From NCBI GenBank assembly GCA_900708905.1, contig CAADRB010000011.1:488062-552061 (forward strand): a stretch of 64,000 nucleotides of DNA, given 5' to 3'. This DNA comes from Hymenolepis diminuta. Lineage: Eukaryota; Platyhelminthes; Cestoda; Cyclophyllidea; Hymenolepididae. Positions 12,801-27,800 of the stretch are shown here, in pieces; positions within the stretch are counted from its first letter, which is position 1, and every line of letters starts with the position of its first letter. The notes below the pieces were generated by a model. The model saw only the letters and a program-made list of their open reading frames with translations. It was not told the origin of the DNA and searched no databases. A program made the position numbers and the translations under genes.

Positions 12801-15800
12801 ACTTATCCAAATATCCAGGGGTCTAATGAAAATTGAGCTTTTGAACACTTAGATATTACATAGAAGAAGATAGATAATTAAATGCTTTCAGAATTTAAAT
12901 GAAATACGACTCTTCACGCTTAGTCTTATTCATATACACATACTCGAATCTCACCCAATTTCATCCCTTAATAAGCTTTTTGTTATTTCTCGAGCTCAAG
13001 TGCTAGTCGATGGTTGAAACTGTCACTAATAGTATTGATAATACGGGTATCATTTTTCCTGACATTTCCACTTTAACCGACCGGAAATAGCATTCTGCAA
13101 TTTTTAAATTGACGATGTTGATTTAAGTATCAAATTCGAGACTATGGTCAAGTCAATTAGAAGTTAAGTGATATCATCTATAATTATACGGGTTTTGCTT
13201 CTGCTTAATTCTTTGACCGCCATGGGGTTTTAGACTACTCATCAGAACACAGCTCTTATTTTGAAATGCCTAAATTATACCGTGCAACCTTAGTGAATTT
13301 GATTTAAATAAGGGTTACTTTAAGGATGGGAGTTGTGATCTTACACGAGAGGCATTCCATCGTTGAATAAAGTGACGGGCGAAATCGGAGACAATTGATC
13401 CGGTAACTACACAACCGACATCGTGCCAAGGCATTCGTGGAATTTCATTTCGGTCAATTCGATCTGAAAAAACAGGGAAGAGGTTATTTGCATGAAACAT
13501 ACTTGGAATTAATAAATTCAGATATAAAGCTGACGCAAACATATTTAGGGGTATCTGGAGGAGCGATCTAACTCGGCGAAGTTGAAGCTATGTGTTGTTA
13601 AAATCCTAAAATTATGTGATTCCCCGATACAGCTCAAGATGAGAATTTGAACTGCTACCCAATATAAGGTAGTTTTGACTCTCTCAATACTAACTCCAGA
13701 GGAAAGACAGTGATTTGGGTGGGCATTTACTGGAATTGACTAAACTGAATCTTTACAAAATGGATCATCATCAATGTTTTGATAACATCCGAGACAAAGG
13801 ACCTATTCAATATTCATTAGCATAGAAAATTTAGGCGGGAAAGTTGAGGTGCCACGGAGGATGTTGATCATTTATTGAATATTTAATTAAGTGATGATGG
13901 CTCAATTAAAAAAAATTGATGCAGTATGAATCAGCATAAAATGGGATTCAGCAGGGCCAACATTTCGACAATAATGATAAAAATAATGTTAAATGCCTTG
14001 GTGTACAACAGACATAAGTTAGAATTCGATCATGGATGCCTGCTGGATGTAACGAGCATATTTTTGGTATAATGTCAGAACTGGTACATCATGTCAAGTT
14101 GAATCCCGATAGTGTAACCTAAGCTGCTATTTAACATCTCTAAGGATTCGTTATCGGTATACACTGAACTTTGGTCATTGTTAATGATACTTTATCATTC
14201 AAGTAAGCCGCCACTTGTATATGAATGACACACGTCCGCAAACAAGATAGCTTTTTACTATTTAAGCCGATACGTACTCAACAATTAGACAGAGCCAGAT
14301 GTATGTGGATTACTAACGCCTCTCAATTACGTTTTAGTTCATTTTTTGTTAATTGACTGCCAAGAGAGTGAATGATAATTTTGCGGTAAACCGACAGATT
14401 TGGATTGATAAGCAGATACAAATAAAATGTAAAGCGATATGATTTTAAATGGTCAAAGGAAAAACAACTTTTGGATATACGTGATGTAGGAGTAAAACTC
14501 ATGGGCTATCTAATATATAATGTGACGAAGATCGGGGCCATGTAGAATGAATAAGTCAAGCCACTCATGTCCCTGACATGTTTCGGAGGTGGTTGGAAAT
14601 CCACCCATAATTTATTGATAGGATACTGATGCTTGTATGCACACCTTTCTTTGTGCGATTTCAATCACGTTCACTTACTGATGCCTCCATGGGATGATTG
14701 GCTTCCACGCGGTTTTCTATCCGCACACTGCCTATGTGAGATGCTGTTTTTGAGGCTAGATGATTTCTTAGCATATCGAGCCGCAAGTCGTTAATCCACA
14801 GCTGCTATCCTAGCACTGTCACAAGGTATTTTCTCTGAAGGTGACTTTGTGTTATTGTCATAATTGAACCTTGTGTTAAGGAATTTCGAGTCTCATCAGC
14901 TAAATTTCGGCGGGTGGTGTAGGGCACATTACTCAATATTCAGTTGATAAATTGGTGTGATTTGAAAGTTTCGGTCTGATAGAAAAGTGAAACCATGCTT
15001 TACTGTGCACTGAAAGTGCAGTATAGCAATGGCTCTTCCATAAACTTTCACATCACAATCATATCAAGTCACGCCATGACTAGATCAATAATTATTCATC
15101 TATTGGTTCATTGTCTGACCAGTCATATTCTGTCATGTCGGACATGAAGCCCACGGACTGATTCACCCTTCTCCTACCAATCACAATCCTACCAAATCCA
15201 ATTCCAAATGTTTAAATGGATTCTGAATTGCATCAATAAATCTGGTCTGGTCTGGTTTAGTCTGGAAAATAGACTAATCTAGTCTGATATATCTCTCTCT
15301 ATATATAACGTCTGAGCAACTTTCGTATCTCTCGTACCAATAGGCTTAACCGCACGTTGCAACAAATTCTCAGCTTGCTCTCTGCAAATTTTCAGGAGAT
15401 ATATATATATATATATATATTATATCTTTGCATGATTGACTAAATGTGCGCCAATGACTTTATTTTTTCCCCAAAATGACACAGAATACAATAAAAAGTA
15501 GATTTCTGCAACGCAAGGTTCTAACTTCAATGATAGGCATTTGGTGCCGAAGTGTTATTACTCCTGTATTATCTGCGGAACCAGTAGGATTTGCATATAT
15601 GAGCACAGGAGAAAAATGTTGCTCGTGGTTAAAGTAATTTAATACTATTGAGATGAGCTGATATTCATTTTTGCAAATCTAGTCTGTTTGAAGTCAAAAA
15701 GATGAGGTACGTTTTCGAGTACGATCATAAATGAAAGATATCGCTCCAAAGATATCTAAAATACGAAACTTTTACGTTGAACGACAATTGTTATACACGA

Positions 15801-18800
15801 TTCTCTATAATGATAAGTTTCCCATTTTCCAGTCAAATTCAGACATCTACCGAATAGTCAAAAATTTGTCTTATGATGAAATTTTAATACTAATGTAAAT
15901 ACGTATGCTGATAAATAATAAAAGTTTCTATTAAGTGAAATAGGTTTTGTTGAAATAATTCTGCTTGTATTTACCGTCTGTCCCTTGACTAAACGAAGAG
16001 AGAAGGGTATCTAGATGACACTGCAATCTTCGTAATTAAATCAACTAATCCATTAGCTTTGAATATTGGGGATATGAACTCAAGTAAGAATCTAGAAGTC
16101 AGATATGGGAATTTGAACTTCGGGATACTAGTTACTCCATACAGTACACTTTATACGTTACGTGAAAAGGTGAACAATCTAACGAATTCATAGTTCAGAT
16201 TGCAACAGACTCTTTCGATACCTTGTATTTTTGTTTTACCTATTATGATATTTCTTGTGTTTAGTAATTTTTCTTCATTAGAATGGTAAATTTTTTGCAT
16301 TTCTATGGACTGTAGTATTTGAAATAAAACCCTATGAATGGAATAAAATACAGAGATCTTTCTCAATTTTACACATATTCGAGTTTAGTAACGCACGTGG
16401 GAATAAAAGGACTGTCATGTCCAGAGTCAATGGATTCTGACCTGAGATTTCCTCGTGTGACGATTCTCTCCTTATTCATTCCCTCAGCTGGTTCTATGTC
16501 GTTAACGTGATGTCCCCAACCCAAATACACCGGCTGTGTGTTTATCGTGGCAGTGACCTAAATAGGTGTGAACCCCCACTTCGTCAATCTCCTATGATTA
16601 AATGTTTCATGCAATTTATACTTTGTAATCAAGATCAGTTATCTGCTCTCTCTCCCCAGAAGAAATAATAAGGAAGGTCGTGAGAATAATGTATTTGAGA
16701 TAATGATAAGATGCGGCTAATCATTCTTTTTTATTTGCTCAAAAATTTAAAGTGTATTCTTATGACAGGATAATCAGAAGGTGATTTGATAGTTCAGACG
16801 ATGTTCTTTGGTCTCTTGAATATGTATTTGACTTGCTCGATCTCAACTGCCCTATATTTAACGTAAACATCATTTTTATTTAAACAAAATACAGAGGGTA
16901 TTCAATAAAACTGGAGCTCAATTAGTGCACCTGAAGTGCAGTGGTCATCGCAGAGGTCATGAAATTAATGTCCATCGGCATACATTAGGTGGTGTCAGTG
17001 ACCAACCGCCTCCGTTAATTCTGGTCAACAAGAGGGGTGGTAAAGTGCCAGTTTCTCGTTAGAAACATTGGATATCTTCTCTCTGCCGAAGTCAAGTACT
17101 ATGAATACTTCCCGTAACGAGCTTGGGAAGTTTTGAGCCTTATGCGATTGTCTGATTTGTAACTCATCCGCTCTCTTACGCAAATGGCCAAGATAGCCTT
17201 TATCTTGTTGCTTTTGCAATTCCAAACATTTGAGCTTAATAATGAAGACATCACGATCAAGAAAATTTATCCATAGTTAAAACCTCCGGCTTAATCAATT
17301 GACTAAAGAATAGAAAATAGTTCTCATAAAATATGCCAATAGATGAGTTTTGATATTTTAAGTTGTAAAAGGTGATTCTATGTATTTATTTAATCCCGAT
17401 TAATTAGCTTAGTCTTCCCAGGAGACTTTTTAACATATCCCTAACCAGAAGGCCGAAAATGTCCCATTTAAACCTATCAAGTATCTAGATTTTTCACATT
17501 GCATTTAAGTACCTTTAACTCACCTTCTGAAGGCCGTTTGAGCTCATCGATATCTCTGAATAGCCAATTTTCATAATCCTTTCCAACAAACAGAAACTTC
17601 CTTGAAAGTTGAGCCACCTCCGATTCCTCTCCAGGTATCAGCGATTCTTCTCTTATCTCCGGCGCTGCCGTGAAATCCTGTCCACCACGAATCCTCGAAA
17701 ATGGTGCTTTGCTCTGCTTCCTCTTATTATAATAACCCAGATTCATATATTCAATCTCATCTGATTCATCGGAATCAGATTCGGCGATTTTCGGAATGGG
17801 AGATCGTTTGCGCTGAGAACCCATTCGAGCAAACATGTTCTGAATACCTGTGCTAATCTATAATTGAAAGGAAGAAAAATGTAAAAACATAAATTGGCTT
17901 GGATTGAGCAGGTTATGAATGGTTAAAGACTCACATCAGCAGTAGAGAATTTTGACTTTCTCGGTTTGGGAGGTTCTTTTGCCAATTCGGCGTCATTAAT
18001 GCTCGCATTTTCTGGAGGAGGAGTTAAGGACTGACTTCTGGACCGTTTCCGACCAAAGTTGACCATCTTCTTCGTACCCACCGAGGATAGCCGTCGTGGA
18101 CGTCGTTCTGAAGCACGTCTTAGAGGTTCTTGACCTCCACAGGTACCATCACCACCGCCAATTAGAACTGGATCTATAGGAACTTGTAGGCGACCGATTA
18201 AGGGGATATGAATGTCCATGGTTGGCTCAGCATCATCTCTGAGGTCTTGAAGGCGATGACCTCCTTCGCCTTCTTCCAAACCTTCGTTGTCTTTGTGGTA
18301 ATTGTGACGAGTACTCCTTCGAGTACGTACGGAGGACCGGAAACCAATTTGACCATCTGGCATTATCTTGAATCCCTGCTGAAAACAGAATATAAAATAA
18401 TAGCGACACTGTCGTTTGTGAAAATTAACTTTTCAACCGATTTGATATACTTTGCATGATTTAACATTATTGACTTTTTAATATTCCTTAATTATTATAA
18501 AATTTAATTAATTATTTCACTTTCATCACCAAAGGGTGTCAACCAAAGTACCGACAAAGCTGAAACTGATTAGACTGGTTGACAATGATATACCAAGGGA
18601 GGATAATAACTTTCAAGTGGTCTTGTATTGCTCAAATGTGAATCAGATAAGCGAAAATTATTCTAATGCTAAGATAAATCCAGTTAACTAAGAATGGTTT
18701 GATCGTAGAAATAGTGAATATTATCAAGATTGTTAGCACACCTTTAAACTAAAAAAGAGTTTATTTCAAGTATGAATCAACTAAATCTGTTGATAGGAGC

Positions 18801-21800
18801 AGATTTAACATAGCATAACTAAAACATAAAGTATATTGGGTCATTTTCAAACCCAAAATCCGTTATTATATGATTCATTTCATTTTTCAGCCTTCAAACA
18901 CGAAATCTATTTTTAGCATCTTAATTATATGATTTTTTTTTAAGTTCCATTTGCAACTATGAAAATATTTAATTAGATAGGATATTACTCATAAATTATT
19001 TTCAGAAGTGGTTGCAATTTTTAATCTAATTGATAATATTACATTTGTAATTGATTTTAAAATAAGGTATTCGCCTGCTATAAATTATGAATTAATGATC
19101 TTTAAGCACATTTAGGTAGGCGTTTTCCAACGCCCATCTTCAGTAGACAGTGGCATCCTGGAGCCTCTTTGATGAGAGAAGCGAATTCTATCATCCTCTA
19201 TGTTAGTCAGATTTAACCGGTGGAGTTGACCATTCTGATCACTGACATAACAGAGATGCACGGTGATCAATGCGCCATGGACGTGAATTAGATTGCCTTT
19301 CGTTTGGACAATCGAAAGATTTTCTAGCTGTAATTAAACTTGTTTCCTCTATCGTTATATTTTAATTGTCTTTTTATCCAGATAGCTTCCGGTTATTACG
19401 CTCTTGAATAGCTAGGATATCTAACTGGAAATCCATTTGTTATCCAACTCCTTCTCTAATTGAAGGATCCAAGTTCAAATTTTTCCACATAGCTTCGTAT
19501 ACTTTTACCCTTTTTCTCCTTTAACCGAGACTGTGCTACACTGCATGAGTCAGCGTACCTCTTAAAGGAGCTATTCATCATATCTTTTTAAAAGTAAATT
19601 CGTAAGAAAATACAATCATAGGCAATTGATTTATTATAATTATTATAACGACCCACTAAAATAATAATCTTTTCCGTTTATTTATAGATTTTTACGTCTC
19701 TAGATAATTAAAAACGGATTTTTCTCCGCCTCATAATTTGTAAGACCAGGTTTACAGCAGATTGAATTTTGCTGATCAAATTCTACCGAAATTCTATCTA
19801 CTGGAATCGAGTCACTCTAAATCTGTACGCATAAAGAATTGGTGAACATCAGTTACGGCTAAAGGCGTGAGTAAAAGAATAATTATATTTGCGCACCCTA
19901 GATGTCATCGATTCTTCAGAAATGAGGGCAAGATGAGAGGGCACTGAGGGATCGAGCACCACAAACACAGAGAAGTTGTGTCAATTAGTAGATTCATTGT
20001 CTAGTATATGAATGCTACAGGAATTAATGTTAAAAAAAGGATGGATGCAAAATCAGATGAAATCTTATCATTCAGATTTTGCGTATGAAGAACAAAATGG
20101 TGAAAGGGAACCTCAAATCCAAAGAAAGTAATTGAACTAATGATCTTCTACTGGTTGAAGACTCTCTTAAAATTGAGCTTTCTCTACGTTTTGCTTGGTT
20201 GTTTTCCCCGAAATGCGAAGCTGTAAAGTTTTTTTGCTCTATTATTGGAAAAAATTATAAGTTGTTTGCTCAAAGCCAAGTTATTGTATTCAATTTTTAA
20301 AATCTATTAACCCTGCTACGTTTAATTTCATACTTATTTGATTAATTTTCGAAGACACAAGTAGTCTCCTGGTTGAATCATATATTTGAATAAACAGTAA
20401 AGGTACCCGTTATTAGTTCTAGCCAACTTGTGTTTTCAATTTATCTCATTAAATGATTGATTAGTGAACGAATTTATGTCTCTTTTTGGGAGTCCAATAA
20501 CACCATCAGTTCTAAGGTGTTGGCTTATGACTTTAACGTTGATGATTTCACTATTAATTATGGTCTGATTTTGGGTAGGCTCATTTTTAATTATAGACTC
20601 AGGCCTCTCGGAACTGTTTTATCAAATTCAAGACCATCGGCCCAATAGTGGGGTCGTAAGCGGCTTGAGCAACTGCAAACGAATACTTAAGGGAAACTCG
20701 AATTTAAAATTAAACTAACTTATATCGAAGTTTCCCTTGTGTTCCTTTACATGGAAAACCGAATTTTAACTGAACTATTTGATTCTGAAAATGGAGAGAA
20801 ACTTAACCGGCTTTTATTAGTATAGCAAAAAATAATAATATGAATAAGCTTGACTTTCAATTTGATATAATTAATTACAGTTAAAGTGTTTAAGTTCAAA
20901 TTAAAATAAGAAATAAAGTCGCTAGAACATAGTTGCATGAGCGAACTCGTTTCACTACTATTCTAAACCTTCTAAACCACCAAACATCTCTACCATTTTC
21001 AAAAGGAAATAATTTAAAGGCTGCCCTTTACGCCCATCTTCAAGAAGAACTGTTTGAAGCTGTTCATAAGTTAATAAAATACTCAACACATGAAAAATTG
21101 ATGAAGACGAAATTTATTCAATTGAATTCCGATAAAATAACTTATACAAACTGATTTCATAAAGTTGATGTGGATCTTAACAGATGTGCACCTGCAGAAT
21201 TATACCATTCAATGCTCTATTAATTGTCAATTAATTCTCCAATACCCGCTTTTAACTCTCTTCAAAGAGCACTTAATACCGATCTAAATTTGCATAAATT
21301 TCTACATTATTGATGAATTCAGTTACCAATTTATAAATGAGAATGAATACTTAAAGCATGGTCATAAAAAACATTCTATAAGCAATTTGAATTATATCTG
21401 AATTTGTGATGTCAATTTTGCTGTCCATTAAAGCAAACCATAGGAGGTCCCATTTTAACAACCCAGATTAATGTAACTTGAGTAAATAGAGATACCTTTA
21501 GCTTTTATGCTGTTTTCGATAAATGGTCTCTAAACTATCCTCTTCGGAAAGTGTTTAAAATGTAACACTTAGTAAAGATCCGGATGCGGAAAGACGACAT
21601 CTAAAATAATATGATCAAATTAGATCAAATTAGTACTCTAACGCACATTTTGTGTCCTTAGCAGTAAACCCTGCTGATTATAGTCTTACAAATTTCAAAC
21701 TGATTCTGATGATAGAGGAAAATGATCTGATCCTTTAAGACTATCAACCTTCTCACCTAGGTATTTCAAAAATAATTCTTACAAAATGTGAATACATATG

Positions 21801-24800
21801 GCGCATTTCCTAAAAGAGGTCAACGTGAACTTAACTAGGGGATAAGTCAATCAAACTATATACAAATATTTACATACCGCATTTACTCGATTACGCCAAT
21901 TAAATATTTTCCAAGTCTGTTTGCCTTGCCAATGAAGAACAGTTAAAAAGTTGAATCGGATACTTTTGGTGAATCTGATTGAAGTTTACAGGTTTTAATT
22001 CTTGTGAATTCATTCATCAATTACTGAGTTTCTGAATTGTGTCTGGTCAGGTAATCTCGCCAATGATGTAATATAGGCTAACCGGGTAGCTAATCATTCT
22101 TCCTCTATCCACAAATTATGCAAATTTATCTTTCAAACAAATAAACCATCGTGTAAATCACAGATCTTATCACTTCATTCTGGGTAAAAGCAACTGTAAT
22201 CCTCGTTTGAGTGGGCACAACTCAGAGAGCTCTGCTTTCAAAGCTGTAAATCTTAGCTTGCACTAACTAAAAGTTCTACTGACGAGAGTGGTGCATCTAC
22301 TCATTCTTTTAATTCGCGCAATTTCGATTGTTAGTTTTCTTTTGGCATCAAACAAATTAGAGCTGAATCATGAAAGTGCAAGAGAATTAAAATCTCCGTT
22401 CACGAAAACCGGTCGAGGTAATTTTCACTAATTACCTCGAAAACCTGTAAATCTATACGCCCTTATATCTTAATCGTGTTTGTAATATGAAAGACATCTA
22501 ATCTTTTTTGTTGATCGGGTGGACAAAATTTCGTATTTTCTTAGTGAAAATCCACCAATATGGTATTGGTAGCTAGAATGCATCAGCAACAACTTATTGT
22601 TTTATCAGTGGCAACGTTCCCTTATAATAAGAATTTGTATTACTTTTATCTTAATTTTCAAATCAGATTTTAAAAACCGCATTACTTGATTGCAATTTAT
22701 TTCCTTTTTTTGATTTTCATTTTGTAATGACTCTAAAAGCGTCCTTTGCAATCCCATTTGAATAATAGTTAACGTATTTTCATAATCAATGAGCCAACTA
22801 ATGTGCAGTAATTTGATTTAGTCCCTGGAACGTCAATTATATAATTATTATGTGAAATGATAATGATATTTTTTAATAGTGATTTTAAGAGGCAATAAAT
22901 TGCTGTTGAGATAATATAAGGATAACATTCTTATAAGAGCGCTCTCATTCATGCAGTTTTTCTGGATCAAAAATTAATGCATTTATTCACTGAACTAAAA
23001 ATCTATGGGATGTCTGCAATTAAAATGAAGGAAGAATATTCCCGAAAATTACAACGAATTATTTTGTATCCAGCACCATAAATTGTATTTTTGCTTCCGC
23101 ATGAACCTCATCTTAGAGAAAGCAAAATAAACATCGAATGAAGATATTTATTCCTATTCTAAAGCTTCGTTTTTCAAATTATCAATTCTGTATGCCATGC
23201 TTTACTATGGCTGTTATGCTGATGAAATAAAAGTACCGCTTGCAAAAAACCAGGTTTTTTATTGGTTTTATTGGTTTTAATTAATTTAAAAAGCAAATGT
23301 CTACCTGGATCTCCATATTTTTAAATGCTATCTGCAAAGTATGAAGTCGGGAAACTGATAATTCGAGTACAAAGACGGTGATGGATGACTGTAGATAAAC
23401 AAGCTCAGATCGATTCAAAGATCGGTATTAACTGTCAGGTAAATATCATGACCACTGAAATTTCGAGCGGTCCGCACCAGGGATGTAGATGGCCAGGGAT
23501 GATAAAATACGTATTTGTCAAATGGACGGCTTCATGATATTTTTCTCTCTTCCCAACTTAAATGCTGCTGACATCCACAATGATGGGACTGGGAAAAGTG
23601 AATACTAAAGGACAGATAGAAAATCAAGTATTATCTCGTTTATTATGCGTTCTTCTGATGGTCTATTGATTTATATGATTCATCATTATTTTGCTTTGAA
23701 TCTACAAATTAATCGTTCAATTCTTTCGCAAGTAGAAAATTGACTCAGCAGTCTAATAGGATACCGATAGCACGTAAATCTGTCTGTTTCCCCTTCGTGT
23801 GGAATGCTTTATCGGGTGAAAAAGTTGAAAAAATAAAGCTCAGTATATGCAACTGAAATATGTGAAAATAGCTCCTACCCATAACGTAATTCCCGTGATG
23901 AAAAAATAACTTTTTTATTAAACGCTTTAAGTATAAATACCCACTGTTCCTCAAGGACTACCAGTGTCCAATTTTCGATTGCTTTTAGTTGTATAAAAGG
24001 CAACGGTGGCTGAGGCGCTACATATCAGAATATCATCCACAACATTGACATTAGATTCGGTGTGAATCTTTCATCTGTATAATTGTGGGCAAGTAAATTT
24101 AACCATTATTAGTAGCGTAGAAATAACAGCTTTCTTAACTTCAACTTGAAATACGAATTTCTATTCATATCCCATGCTTGAAAATTATTACAAATTGTTT
24201 TGTAGACAAATGAAATCTTAGTGATAGTTGGTTAAGACGTAATACCACCTTCAGTTCACTACACATTAAGAATAAGTGTAATCATCTCTTTCCAAGGGGA
24301 TGCTGAAAGGATAAAGATACAAATATTTTCAATTTTTTAAGCAGAATTCGTTCGTCAAACATTAGATTTGCTCAATACCGTTCTTTTCTAATAACACATT
24401 CACTAAAACGGAAGCCAATCGATCCTCTATATCTAATCCGAGTAAGCATAAATTTTCTTTCTTAATAAAGAAAAGAGTTATATCTCTTTGTCCTTACTCA
24501 TTCTGGATCTTAATTCCGTGACCACAGTACACTCAGTGAATAGTATATAGTATATAAGTGGAAATACATCAATGACAACATGCATTATATTAGACCTATT
24601 CAGCATGTCACCACAGACTTCTTAAATAACTGTCTATTACCAGTGTCCAGATATAATAATACGAATATAATCAGAAAAATAATAAAATACTAAGGATTGT
24701 TGAGGAAAATTCGGGAACAATATTCCATTCTAAATGCCAAATTGTAGCACCTATACATCTATTAATCACATAAATGATGAAAATGTTGATAAATATTAAT

Positions 24801-27800
24801 CACTAACAAAATGTGTAAGGGTAAAGGCTTACCTCAAGATCTTCTTGATGAGCCGTCTGTTTTCTCCACGCAAGTGCGGCCAGAGAAGCATTGGCCACGG
24901 AACTAAAGCTCATTCCCTCTCCATGTCGTTTAGCCTTATCTCGAATGATTTCTTCTTCGGGAGCGTCTGTTCGCATGACGCTGAGGGAATCGCTGCGGCT
25001 AGGTAAATTAAAGGTGATACTGGGCATATTGGCAGTTGGACTCGCAGCTGGTGCTCTTGCTCCGGCTGTTGCCGGTAAGGGACTCTCTCCCATTGTGGTA
25101 ATGGGCGTTCCATTTGCGCCCCCCATTCCTGGAATTCCTATAATTGGCATTACTGGCATTAGAGCTACTAAGGCTGATTTCGCCGCGTCTTGGAGCTGTA
25201 AAATAAAAAAAGTTATTTTTTGATTAGATAGGTAATTTTGTAGCGTTTTAAAGCGGAAAAGAATACAATGAAATTAGGAAGAACACACGATTGAATTAAG
25301 CATTTGAACACCAGCAGAATTGAAGCACATTGTACGTAATTCCACTGTAAATGTCACATTGATCGAAAAATAGAAAAAGCCATTTTTTCTTCAAGATATC
25401 ACTGATTCTGTTTGGTTCATTTTCTTCTTCACATTTATTATCAGTTAGAATATGCTGAGAGTAATTAATCGGGTGGAATCACCATTTTTACAAAGTGAGG
25501 TGGAAATAATTCCTCTGAAATATTTTGAATTGAAAATACCAATGACGTATCATCTCTTATGATACCACCACATATTTTTTTCAAATAATTTGGAGGAATG
25601 CAGTTCTACTTGAACAATTTGTGTGAAGACATACCACTGCTTCAAACTGCAATCGAGTTTTCTTAATGGATTTTCCAGTTTACTAACGAAACGTCTTGTG
25701 TTCGATGATGTGTATCTGCTACTTAGCTACAAAGGATTCTGAAGGCTAGATGTGAACATCCATCTACCTTTATACATGCACTGCTACTGGATGATAACCA
25801 AAGTAAAACATGTTCAGTATTCAACAAGTTCGCCTTCACATCAATCTATGTATAGCTAAGTGTGCCTTACACCGACAATTTTTGAGAGAATGGTCAAGAT
25901 AATATTTATGCCCTTTGCAAACAGTTGCATGATATTTGATCAAGCAGATCAAAAGCCTATAAATGTCTAGACTGTATTTCATCTGTAGTCATCTTATACA
26001 TAAGGTGATTATGAATGCAAAACCCTTCCACAACTATAACAATCCTGCGATTTAGTGAAAGCTTATTACGCAGAAATCTAAAAGAAAGGGGAAAATAAAA
26101 ACTTCTATATATGATTAACAGAAGAATTTCAACAATAGCTTAAATCCATGCAGATCTTGTCTTTATAAATATTATGCAACATTTCGTTATTTAATTACTT
26201 AACTTTATTCAGCACCCTTGGTTCATTTGACTTGGTTCATGTGACTAAATTTATTAACCTAAGGACCACTACTGCATTATACGTACTAAAGGTAACTAGA
26301 TAAAAGATGAAAGTTTATTTTTAATACTAAGCACCAATCTAGTTTTATAACATGCTGCCGGCTATAAGAATATAAAAATGAATCAAAATGGTATGAAAAT
26401 CGAACGACTAAGCCGGATGGTAATTAAATTCTAAATAAAGCGAATATTCACGCACACTTGAACCCTCGGAGTCACTTCCTGAAATCCGAATTTCCAGACA
26501 TCAGGTAATTATAAGGTGAAATATCACTTTTATGAGGAACTGGACAATCCGATGCATCCATAAATCAAATAGACTAAGACTGTTGGTACTCTAACTTCAT
26601 TTTCTTCCACTTCATCAACCTCCATCCCATTTTTGTTCCCTAATTGGACTTTTTGCTGTTCCTGGTGTCCATTTGCTTTTTCTTACACCTATGAAAGGGT
26701 CGGTGAAATAGATATCAATAACATTTTAAACATGGTCGAGCTATACAGAGTTAAGTAGAGATCTGCTTATCGGAAGGCCCGTAAATAAGCTATGTATAAT
26801 AATGCATTTTTATTGAAAGAAGTGTAAATTATATATTTAAAACATCTTTAAATTCAAGAATACTGTAGTATTACTTACATTAAGGATAAATTGACTATAT
26901 TTCGTAAAAAGATAACACCGCATATATAGAATATTCCAGAAAAATTTAGTCACCCAATTCACGATTAGGAGGTAATTTCGATGCGGCTGGTCGTTAAATC
27001 TCCCATAAATAACAGACAGAAATCCTAATTTTATTTTTCTGGAGATCTGATTAGAATTCATGCAATTCCATGAACAGAATTCGTCCTTCGGATAATGAAT
27101 TATTCATTTGCTATTTTCGCTTAGTCATCCTTAGAAATAAAGTCCTGCTACTGCCACGCAACTTGGTAATCAAACAGCAGATCAGCCTCATATAGTCAAT
27201 GTCAAATGCTGCAATTTTATAATAGTGAAACTATTATTCGATTTACAAGTCCTCTGCCGTCTTCCTGCTGGGTCTGTGAAATTTAGCCATAAAAGGCCTT
27301 AATAAGCACCTGGCAGCATTCCAGTGTACCACGCATACGGTGTTTTAAATAAATCATAGAATGCCTGTTCATACGATTCTACATCGGCTAATCGAAGGGT
27401 ACCCTGAAATTATAATATCCAATTTGTATTCATTTCAATAAATGCTCCTACTGATTGTATTAGCTTAGATAAATTTTTACAGACTGGATACGATAAATCT
27501 GTAGAGATAGAAGACATTACGATCATGGAGCAGATCTCTGCTAGATCGGATCGACCATCCAACCATTCCTTTTAAATGCAAATCGATATTGTAACTTAGC
27601 TTACCAGACCAATATCAACACTACTGCTTTCCTGAAATAAACCACGATTATTTTGCACCAGTGCCAAAAAATCATTTAAAAGAATAGCAGTATAGCCACA
27701 AATAACACCCAAACAGTAATTAACAGTTATAGCAACATCAATAATGCAGCGCTGCAAAAAACCATGCTTTTTGTTTTGGCGTGTACCATCACGGGGCTGA

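Larger units (their letters stand above)
13464..17523 (-). other. PLD intron 13
   Basis: 4.1 kb. Holds repeat C, (TCTGG)n and (AT)n tracts, the possible transposon end at 16893 and the coding-like remnant at 17025. The part around 14500-14900 looks less AT-rich than its surroundings and may be old transposon sequence, but I could not identify it. Confidence 0.8.
18379..24832 (-). other. PLD intron 11
   Basis: 6.45 kb. Contains repeat B copy 1 and SINE-like copy 1. The rest is AT-rich, with only short chance reading frames. Confidence 0.8.

Noticed and set aside
18208..18459. Plus-strand 83-codon frame
   Set aside because: Antisense shadow of PLD exon 12 running into its intron.
24891..25223. 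Plus-strand 110-codon frame
   Set aside because: Antisense shadow of PLD exon 11. The minus-strand frame fits splice phases on both sides.
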